Positions 13,850 through 20,056 of a stretch of 20,056 bases of DNA are shown here, in pieces; the stretch's first letter is position 1; each line of letters opens with the position of its first letter. This DNA comes from M3007 sp038327555 (GTDB lineage Bacteria; Bacteroidota; Bacteroidia; Chitinophagales; Saprospiraceae): positions 1 to 20,056 of the forward strand of contig JBBQLD010000025.1 of NCBI GenBank assembly GCA_038327555.1, given 5' to 3'. The notes under the pieces are model-generated. The model ran no database searches, had not been told where the DNA came from, and worked only from the letters and a program-made list of their open reading frames with translations. Made by a program: the position numbers and the translations under genes.

Positions 13850-13959
13850 GGTGTTTGTTTTTCTTTCTGCGTTTTCTAAAAGTATTCTGAACCGTTATGC
13901 TGAGAAAAATCTAGGGGGTATACACAAGTTCAAGCCTTTTGATACAACTCCAATTAGGC

Positions 13960-15264
13960 TCAGAACAGCAGTCCCGCCAAGGTAGCCGACAAATAACTCG
14001 CCAAAGTGCCCGCGATAAGTGCTCTGAATGCCAGTTTTGCTAAATCTGCACGACGGCTGGGCTCCAACGCTGAGATGCCCCCAATCTGAATTCCTACCGA
14101 ACCAAAATTCGCAAAGCCACAAAGTGCAAAGCTTACGATGGCGATGGTTTTTTCAGAAAGCAAATGATTGTCGATGATGGGCTTGAGCTGAAGATAAGCT
14201 ACAAATTCGTTGGCAACCAGCTTTGTACCCATAAGCGCACCTGCTTGTGGAGCCTCATGCCATGGCACGCCCATTACAAAAGCAAAACCTGAAAAAAGTC
14301 CGCCGAGAATGCTGTTCAATCCAAACTCCGGGAAACCCGCAAGACTGCCTGCCGATCCCAAAAGATAGTTGATAAGTGCGATGAGCGCCAGAAAACCGAC
14401 CAGCATAGCCAAGACATTGAGTCCCACTTTGAGCCCATCGGTGCAACCTGCGGAAATGGCGTCCACGATGTTTGAATGCTGTTTGCCTACTTTGAGTTTC
14501 ACCACGCCCTGCGTCTCAGATTCCTCCGTTTCGGGCCACATGATTTTAGCAATGGCCAGTGCGCCTGGCGCAGCCATGATACTGGCTGCAATGAGGTATT
14601 CCGCTTTCACGCCAAATGCAATATATGCAGCCATAACGCCTCCGGCAATACAGGCAAAACTACCCGTCATAGAAGCCATGAGTTCAGACATGGTCATGCC
14701 TTTCAGGTATGGCTTGATCATAATTTGGGCTTCTACCTGCCCCACAAATGCGCTTGAAATATTGCTCAAGGCTTCTGCACCGCTCACTTTCATGATGTAA
14801 TTCAGCCCTTTGGCTAGTTTTTCTACAATCCATTGCATGAGGCCGATGTGGTAAAAAATATTCACCAGACAAGCCACAAAAATGATTGTCGGGATAATTT
14901 TGAAAAAGAAAATGAATCCGCTCACAAAGACTGGATCGCCGAGGCCATCTACATTCCAAGGTTGAGCACCCACTGTTTTTTCTGTGCTTTCAACGACCTT
15001 CCCAAAGGCCTTGTCGTCGGCTAAAATGCCAAAAACAAATCGGGCGCCTTCCACTGAAAAATCCAGAATTTTGGTCACGGCTTTACCTAACCAACCAAAA
15101 ATGGCCTGTCCGAGCGAGGTTTTTAAAATAAATACGGCCAACCCGGCTTGCAGCAAAAGGCCCATGCCTACGGTTCGATAATTGATGGCTTTACGGTTGT
15201 TAGAAAGCAAAAAGGCAATGCCCAGAATAACAACAATGCCGACTAGTCCAATAAGACGATCCAT
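13960..15264 (-). CDS. nupC: Concentrative nucleoside transporter (CNT family, NupC)
   Basis: This 434-residue polytopic membrane protein has the CNT pattern throughout. It begins with GLVGIVVILGIAFLLSNNRK followed by INYRTV, then has a central core with SNISSAFVGQVEAQ (the counterpart of the G-Q-x-E substrate loop) and SGFAFVMGVPWHEAPQAGA, and ends with SFALCGFANFGSVGIQIGG. About ten hydrophobic segments are visible. CNT proteins import nucleosides, usually pyrimidines plus adenosine, driven by sodium or protons. The start ATG 15264 gives the normal N-terminus. The gene is divergent from the uridine kinase gene across 186 bases, which supports nucleoside salvage. The coupling ion cannot be settled from the sequence. 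Confidence 0.93.
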   Translation of the reverse strand: MDRLIGLVGIVVILGIAFLLSNNRKAINYRTVGMGLLLQAGLAVFILKTSLGQAIFGWLGKAVTKILDFSVEGARFVFGILADDKAFGKVVESTEKTVGAQPWNVDGLGDPVFVSGFIFFFKIIPTIIFVACLVNIFYHIGLMQWIVEKLAKGLNYIMKVSGAEALSNISSAFVGQVEAQIMIKPYLKGMTMSELMASMTGSFACIAGGVMAAYIAFGVKAEYLIAASIMAAPGALAIAKIMWPETEESETQGVVKLKVGKQHSNIVDAISAGCTDGLKVGLNVLAMLVGFLALIALINYLLGSAGSLAGFPEFGLNSILGGLFSGFAFVMGVPWHEAPQAGALMGTKLVANEFVAYLQLKPIIDNHLLSEKTIAIVSFALCGFANFGSVGIQIGGISALEPSRRADLAKLAFRALIAGTLASYLSATLAGLLF

Positions 15265-15450
15265 GAAAAAAAGCTTAGGTAGTGAATCTCAAATGCGCTG
15301 CAAAGTACGCGACGAGTTTGTTTCGAAGGGAATTTTGAGCGAACACCTATTTTCGCCGAATAAACAGATCAACAAATAATGCTCCTTCGCTCCTGTCTGC
15401 TAAAAATTGGTGAATGGGATGGCTCAGGAGGATAAAAAATCTACGCTAAC

Positions 15451-16074
15451 ATGCGACCATATCTTATCGGAATCTGCGGCGGCAGTGGCAGTGGCAAAAC
15501 AAGTTTTATTCAACGTTTACGCGAGTCTTTCTCTGCGGAAGAAATGTGTATTGTGTCTCAGGACGATTATTATTTTCCTATCAGTCAGCAACCTCGTGAT
15601 GAGAACGGCAGGCAAAATTTTGATCTTCCGAAGTCTATTGACAAAAAGGCATTTCGCCAAGATATGGAGCGGCTTCTTGCTGGCGAAACAGTTGAACGAG
15701 AAGAACATGTTTTTAATAATCCCGACAAGAAGCCTAAAGTTTTGACCTTCAAATCTGCACCGGTTATTGTTATTGAAGGGCTGTTTGTGTTTCACTATAA
15801 AAAGATTGCCGCACAATTAGATTTGAAGGTGTTTGTGAACGCCAAGGAAAATCTAAAAATCATCCGTCGAATTGTACGCGATCAGGTGGAGCGCGGTTAT
15901 CCGCTGGATGACGTGCTGTATCAATACCAACACCATGTGCTGCCGTCTTACGAACGGTTTATTTTGCCCTACAAAGAAGAGGCGGATATAGTGGTGAATA
16001 ATAACCGTGATTTTGAGCGCGGGCTTGCGGTGCTGGAAGGCTTTTTGAAAGACAAATTATCCTTACATTTGTAA
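15451..16074 (+). CDS. udk: Uridine kinase
   Basis: This 207-residue P-loop kinase starts MRPYLIGIC, followed at once by the Walker A motif GGSGSGKT (10-17). SQDDYYFP follows, with the two Asp that contact the nucleoside and magnesium, then QNFDLPKSID and VIVIEGLFVFH, and then RRIVRDQVERGY, the lid with its Arg residues. It phosphorylates uridine or cytidine to UMP or CMP with ATP or GTP, in the cytoplasm. The length matches bacterial Udk (about 210). It stands divergent from nupC, so uptake and trapping of pyrimidine nucleosides are encoded side by side. Uma2-like and MFS genes follow with gaps of 15 and 13 bases, suggesting one transcript. TATTTTCG at about 15348 resembles a -7 element but lies far from the ATG. 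Confidence 0.93.
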   Translation: MRPYLIGICGGSGSGKTSFIQRLRESFSAEEMCIVSQDDYYFPISQQPRDENGRQNFDLPKSIDKKAFRQDMERLLAGETVEREEHVFNNPDKKPKVLTFKSAPVIVIEGLFVFHYKKIAAQLDLKVFVNAKENLKIIRRIVRDQVERGYPLDDVLYQYQHHVLPSYERFILPYKEEADIVVNNNRDFERGLAVLEGFLKDKLSLHL

Positions 16075-16089
16075 AAAATAACCAAAACC

Positions 16090-16683
16090 ATGGGTGCAAC
16101 CACAGTCTTAGCCCAAGCAAATAATCCTCCGTTTCCAATAGGTCAACGGATGACGGCGGCAGAATTCGCACTGCTTCCTCAGGGACCGCCCTACCCAGAG
16201 CTCATCAATAACCTTTTGACTATGCCTCCTTCCCCTGAGTTTTCACATCAGGAAGTTTCCATGGAATTGTCCAGTGAAATGTACCGGTACACAAAAATCA
16301 ATCAGTTGGGTATTGTTGTAGTGGCTCCCATGGACGTTTATTTTGATGTTGGGAATGTGTTTCAACCCGATATTATATTCATTTCAAAAGACCGTTTGCC
16401 GACACTTTTAGCCGACGGCAAAAAAATAAAAGGTGCGCCAGATCTTGTAGTTGAGATTCTTTCTTCCAACAAAAAGAGTGACCTGGAAGAAAAGATGTAC
16501 ATCTACGAGCTCTATGATGTGCGTGAATATTGGGTGGTAGACCCTAAAAAGAAGTTTGTAGAGATTTTTGAAAACGTAGAAAAAGAGTTCGTCTCCATAC
16601 AAAAATGCAAAGGTGCCTCTACCGCGCATTCAAAAATTATAGCAGGGTTCTCGATTGATTTGAAAATACTTTTCCGCGATTGA
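16090..16683 (+). CDS. Uma2-family (DUF820) restriction-endonuclease-like protein
   Basis: This 197-residue protein fits Uma2/DUF820, a PD-(D/E)XK nuclease-fold family. The order is MTAAEFALLP (21-30), YPELINNLLTMPPSPEFSHQ (35-54), FQPDIIFISKDR with Asp94, GAPDLVVEILSSN with Asp118 and Glu122, then EEKMYIYELYDVREYWVVDP (133-152). The probable metal-binding acids are all present, so it looks intact. The family is greatly expanded in cyanobacteria and in many Bacteroidota, with no agreed role. It has been linked to mobile DNA only by fold. Here it sits 15 bases after udk and 13 before an MFS gene, probably carried in their transcript. It has no cognate methylase nearby, so a classical restriction system is unlikely. 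Confidence 0.88.
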   Translation: MGATTVLAQANNPPFPIGQRMTAAEFALLPQGPPYPELINNLLTMPPSPEFSHQEVSMELSSEMYRYTKINQLGIVVVAPMDVYFDVGNVFQPDIIFISKDRLPTLLADGKKIKGAPDLVVEILSSNKKSDLEEKMYIYELYDVREYWVVDPKKKFVEIFENVEKEFVSIQKCKGASTAHSKIIAGFSIDLKILFRD

Positions 16684-16696
16684 GCAGCCTTCATTC

Positions 16697-17860
16697 ATGA
16701 ATTTCCCGCCCAACCAAGCACTTTACACCCGCCCTTTCCTTCTGCTTTGCCTTTCGCACGCCTTGTTTGCGGGCAGTTTTAATATGATGATCCCGGAGCT
16801 GCCGGCCTACCTCACATCCTTGGGCGGGGCGGAACATAAGGGCTTAATCATTGCGCTTTTTACCCTTACAGCGGGTCTTTCAAGGCCGTTCAGTGGAAAA
16901 CTCGCTGACACGATCGGGCGACTTCCGGTCATGTACATTGGCACTTTTGCCTGTGTGGTTTGCAGCCTGCTTTACCCACAATTGGCTTTCGTTTCGGGCT
17001 TTTTGGCCCTTCGTTTTTTTCACGGTTTTTCAACGGGCTTTAAACCCACTGGCACCTCGGCTTATGTGGCAGATATTGTGCCGGATGGGCGCCGTGGAGA
17101 GGCGATGGGTACCCTTGGCATTTGCCTGAGCCTGGGCGCTAGCTCCTCCCCTCCATTGGGCAGTTGGCTGGTAAAGCAATATGATATCAACGCCATGTTT
17201 TATGCATCGGCAGTTTTTGCAGTACTTTCCATGCTGATTTTGATGGGCTTGACAGAAACGCTTCGCGAAAAACAGCCCTTCCGCCTCTCCCTTTTGAAAG
17301 TTGGCAGACAAGATGTATTCGATCCCCTTGCCTTGCCAGCAGCCGTCGTGATGATCTGTTGTTACATTAGTTACGGCGTTATTCTTACCCTGGTGCCAGA
17401 TTTGAGCGACAAGCTTGGCGTAGAAAATCGGGGTACTTTTTTCACAATTTTCACCCTGGCCAGTGTTTCTACCCGGTTTTCCGCGGGAAAAGTCTCGGAT
17501 AGATTAGGGCGCGTACCGGTGTTAAAAGCGTCCGCCCTTTTGATCGCCATCGCCATGATTGCATTTGCTATGGCAGATTCAAAGCCCCAGCTTTACCTGG
17601 CTTCTGTGCTATTTGGCTTGGGGAATGGTGTTTTTTCTCCCGCAATTAATGCCTGGACTGTTGATCTTGGCGATCCAGGCCGAAAAGGCCGAGCCTTGGC
17701 CACCATGTATATTTCTTTGGAAATCGCTATTGGTGGTGGTGCATTGGTAGCAGGTTGGTTCGCCGCGAATTTGGCCGAAGTATTTTACTTTGCTGCTGTG
17801 GCGAGCTTAATGGGATGGGTATATTTGACCTGGAGAACCAATCAACCTATCCACCAATAA
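16697..17860 (+). CDS. Major facilitator superfamily (MFS) transporter
   Basis: This 387-residue protein has about 12 hydrophobic segments in two halves. Motif A appears twice: SGKLADTIGRLPVM (66-79) between helices 2 and 3, and GKVSDRLGRVPVL at the matching place in the second half. GISLGLG-like Gly-rich helices follow, for example LGICLSLGASSSPPLG. The layout is that of drug/metabolite or sugar exporters of the AraJ/YfcJ kind, but no subfamily can be fixed. It begins 13 bases after the Uma2 gene and is probably last in the udk run. The final eight residues, TNQPIHQ and the stop, are written by an octamer tandem repeat that continues past the stop, so the natural C-terminus may have been changed by that repeat. 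The substrate is unknown. Confidence 0.9.
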   Translation: MNFPPNQALYTRPFLLLCLSHALFAGSFNMMIPELPAYLTSLGGAEHKGLIIALFTLTAGLSRPFSGKLADTIGRLPVMYIGTFACVVCSLLYPQLAFVSGFLALRFFHGFSTGFKPTGTSAYVADIVPDGRRGEAMGTLGICLSLGASSSPPLGSWLVKQYDINAMFYASAVFAVLSMLILMGLTETLREKQPFRLSLLKVGRQDVFDPLALPAAVVMICCYISYGVILTLVPDLSDKLGVENRGTFFTIFTLASVSTRFSAGKVSDRLGRVPVLKASALLIAIAMIAFAMADSKPQLYLASVLFGLGNGVFSPAINAWTVDLGDPGRKGRALATMYISLEIAIGGGALVAGWFAANLAEVFYFAAVASLMGWVYLTWRTNQPIHQ

Positions 17861-17868
17861 ACCAATCA
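17837..17868. repeat. Octamer tandem repeat spanning two convergent stop codons
   Basis: Units ACCAATCA, ACCTATCC, ACCAATAA and ACCAATCA follow one another at period 8, with a fifth degenerate unit TCCGATCC to 17876. The TAA stop of the MFS gene (17858-17860) and, on the other strand, the TGA stop of the flavoprotein gene (17868-17866) both lie inside. The same octamer occurs upstream of dnaK at 12561-12592. Confidence 0.7.
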
Positions 17869-19065
17869 TCCGATCCCCATTGCCTGTCCGGCTAGCCAGC
17901 CTCCCGTCCAAGCCGCTTGAAAATTGAACCCGCCTGTGATGGCGTCAATGTCCAATACCTCTCCCGCAAGGAAAAGCCCCGGGCAGATTCTACTTTCAAA
18001 AGTCTTAAAATTCACCTCCTTAAGTGCCACCCCGCCTGCGGTCACAAATTCTTCCTTAAAAGTGCTTTTGCCAGTGATCAGGAATCTTGCTTCTGAGATT
18101 TGCATGGCCAAAGTCTGCAATTCCAATTTAGTCAGATCTGCCCAACGGCGTTCCGGGCCGATCCCGGCGGCTTCGACCATCCGCTGCCAGAGTCGGGCGG
18201 GGAGCGTAAAAAGCGGATTGCCCTTCACCAGCTTTTTAGCACTTACAACTTTTGCTTTTTGAAAAGAAAGTAGAACGCCTTCGATATTCTTGTCCGGGAA
18301 AAAGTTGATTTCCAAGGGAAATTTATAATATTCTTTGTTCAATTCACGGGCGCCCCAAGCCGAAATACGCAGCACGGCGGGGCCACTCAATCCCCAGTGT
18401 GTTACCAAAAGTGGCCCATTGGCGGCCAGCTTGGTACCAGGAATCTGCAGCGATGCCATAGGCACAGACACGCCCGCTAAATCTCGGAGACGGATATCTT
18501 TTGTATTAAAAGTGAATAGCGAGGGCACTGGCTGAACGATGGTATGTCCAAGTTCACGAAGCCATTCCCAGGCGGTGGTGCTGCTGCCCGTGGCGAGCAT
18601 GATCTTGTCAAATATTTCTGAGCCGATCCGCCAGCAATTGCCCGGCTCGCGCGATATTTTATCCACCCGAGTACTGGTCAAAACCTGGACGCCTGCCTGA
18701 TGGGCGGCACGAGTGAGACAATCTACAATGGTTTGAGAATCATCTGTGATCGGAAACATACGCCCATCTGCCTCGGTCTTTAAACGTACGCCGCGTTGTT
18801 CGAACCAGGCGACAGTTTGTTCCGGCCCAAATTGCATGAATGGCCCTAACAACTCTCGGCTACCGCGAGGGTAATTTTTAACCAGCTCGCGGGGATCAAA
18901 GCAGTCATGCGTGGCATTGCAACGACCGCCACCGCTCACCCGCACCTTTTCGAGCACTGATTTTCCGCGTTCAAAGATGGTAACGCGACAGCTCGAGTTG
19001 GCTTCGGCACAAGTGATGGCTGCAAAAAAACCTGCTGCTCCGCCTCCTATGATGGCTATATTCAT
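17866..19065 (-). CDS. BaiN/HI0933-family NAD(P)/FAD-dependent oxidoreductase
   Basis: This 399-residue flavoprotein begins with a dinucleotide-binding fold, MNIAIIGGGAAGFFAA (GGGAAG at 7-12), and has the family signature VRVSGGGRCNATHD (41-54). ADGRMFPITDDSQTIVD follows, then ATGSSTTAWEWLRELGHT, and the C-terminal FAD contact CPGLFLAGEVLDIDAITGGFNFQAAWTGG. This is the YhiN/HI0933/BaiN group, annotated as aminoacetone oxidase-like or flavoprotein of unknown substrate. BaiN itself acts on bile acid intermediates in clostridia, but that role is not expected here. The length is normal. Its ATG (19065-19063) overlaps the TGA stop of the upstream CotH gene (ATGA), so translation may be coupled. 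It converges on the MFS gene with five bases between stops. Confidence 0.92.
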   Translation of the reverse strand: MNIAIIGGGAAGFFAAITCAEANSSCRVTIFERGKSVLEKVRVSGGGRCNATHDCFDPRELVKNYPRGSRELLGPFMQFGPEQTVAWFEQRGVRLKTEADGRMFPITDDSQTIVDCLTRAAHQAGVQVLTSTRVDKISREPGNCWRIGSEIFDKIMLATGSSTTAWEWLRELGHTIVQPVPSLFTFNTKDIRLRDLAGVSVPMASLQIPGTKLAANGPLLVTHWGLSGPAVLRISAWGARELNKEYYKFPLEINFFPDKNIEGVLLSFQKAKVVSAKKLVKGNPLFTLPARLWQRMVEAAGIGPERRWADLTKLELQTLAMQISEARFLITGKSTFKEEFVTAGGVALKEVNFKTFESRICPGLFLAGEVLDIDAITGGFNFQAAWTGGWLAGQAMGIG

Positions 19066-20056
19066 TGTTTTACAACCAAGATTTGGCCGCTGGATTCACG
19101 TCGACCATTGAGCAATGTTTCGTAAAAATACGCGCCAGGATGCAAGGTTTCATAACGCCATTCAAAGGTGTTTTCCCCATTAAACGCTGGTTCAAATTGG
19201 ATCTCTTGAACAAACCTTCCCGCAACATCAAAAACGCGGATTAGCACCGCGTCATCGAAATGGGTGAAACATTTGAATTTCAACATTCCGTTGGAAGTTG
19301 GGTTTGGAAAAACCTGAGTTTGGAAGCGTTTTTCAGCCTCATATTCGCCGACATAGAGCGTTTTTGCGGCACCATCCATCCATTGAAGCCGCAATTCCAT
19401 CCATTGGCGGAGGAATTCGGTATGTTCCTCGTAGCTACCGCAACAAAATACATTGGGCCATACCCAATCGTTTAGGACTGGCCAACGCTCGAAATTGCGT
19501 TGCTGTGCGTCTAGCAATTGGCCTGAAAGCGAGTCTAGCAAGTTAAATACTTTTCCATTGGAAAGCGGCCCGGCGCGAAGCTCGACCCAACGCTGTTTCA
19601 AAAGGCTGCGATAGGAAGGGTCTTCCCACATTTTTTCCACCAAAACTGGACTACCCAGCTATCATCAGGGCAGTATTGATTGAAATCAATGATCCAACCT
19701 TCGGGGTTGTCTGCGGTACAATACCCCGCGTTGCCAAGTGCGATGTTGAAATCCCATATTGGCCCAGCGTGAAGGCGAGGGTCGTTGCTGTCCTTGTCCT
19801 TGTACAAAAATGTGCTAATGCGATAGGCATCCACACATTTGGCCAATTCATTGAGTAAGGTAAAATCCACAAAAGATTGAACATCAATATATTTGGGATA
19901 TCCAATGACGGGGTCGGCAAAATTGCTAGAGTCCATGATCGTTTCAAACTCCGTAATCCACTGTTGGATGTAGGCTTTTTGTGCGGGTTGAATGTCGGCA
20001 ATTTTGGGGTATTCAATTTGCCATAAAGTAGTTTGCCAACCTCCAGGAATAGGCGG
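19062..20056 (-). CDS. CotH-family protein with T9SS sorting domain; frameshifted, 5' end outside the window
   Basis: The gene runs in from the right edge. From 20056 to about 19631 one frame reads PPIPGGWQTTLWQIEYPKIA, then YIDVQSFVDFTLLNELAK, then GPIWDFNIALGNA, the hallmark of CotH proteins (a eukaryote-like kinase fold; WDFN is near the metal-binding Asp). After DDSWVVQFWWKK this frame goes off and stops at 19598. The next frame continues the family pattern at once: MWEDPSYRSLLKQRWVELR. The join falls in a run of six A bases (T at 19631-19636 on the plus strand); one extra A restores a single reading frame. The C-terminal 85 or so residues, from VFPNPTSNG to SGQILVVKQ, are a type IX secretion sorting domain, so the product is meant for the cell surface or medium. 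It may be a real pseudogene or a sequencing error. Confidence 0.85.

Overview
The window looks like a chromosomal piece of a Bacteroidota bacterium, most likely of the Saprospiria/Chitinophagia side. The evidence is a CotH-type secreted protein ending in a type IX secretion (T9SS) sorting domain, a DUF2141 protein, a long BNR/Asp-box secreted protein, a DUF1460 amidase, almost no Shine-Dalgarno sequences, and moderate G+C. No tRNA, rRNA, CRISPR array, phage gene or intact transposase was found.

Layout, left to right. A DUF2141 gene (5' cut by the window edge) converges on an SGNH/GDSL lipoprotein esterase. An aldose 1-epimerase gene is divergent from the esterase and converges on a long-chain polyprenyl diphosphate synthase gene. 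A TetR regulator is divergent from a small secreted cysteine-spaced protein of unknown function, with a near-perfect 37-bp palindrome between them. After a gene-free stretch holding a 168-bp palindromic repeat come a secreted LolA-like protein and a ~1055-residue BNR protein. A TrpR-family repressor and a six-helix membrane protein follow, then a second copy of the 168-bp repeat and dnaK on the minus strand. A gene-poor stretch with two kinds of tandem repeat separates dnaK from a DUF1460 amidase. Then nupC (nucleoside transporter) stands divergent from udk (uridine kinase), and udk leads a tight run udk - Uma2 nuclease-like - MFS transporter. That run converges on a BaiN/HI0933-family flavoprotein gene whose start overlaps the stop of a frameshifted CotH/T9SS gene running off the right edge.

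Most genes are ordinary housekeeping or surface/secretion genes. The clearest functional pairing is nupC/udk, for uptake and phosphorylation of pyrimidine nucleosides.

The most unusual content is intergenic. Two 168-bp elements (4868-5035 and 10331-10498) align without gaps at about 83% identity. In each, long terminal arms pair with one another, and four arm positions differ between the copies by compensatory double changes. Shorter relatives of the element ends lie at 369-390, 9693-9724 and 10586-10619, and two of them supply the stop codons of the esterase and of dnaK. Octamer tandem repeats (ACCAATCA-like) occur upstream of dnaK and across the two convergent stop codons near 17860. These repeats, and the TetR palindrome with its secreted partner, are the best leads for something undescribed. 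All family assignments come from reading the protein sequences by eye.
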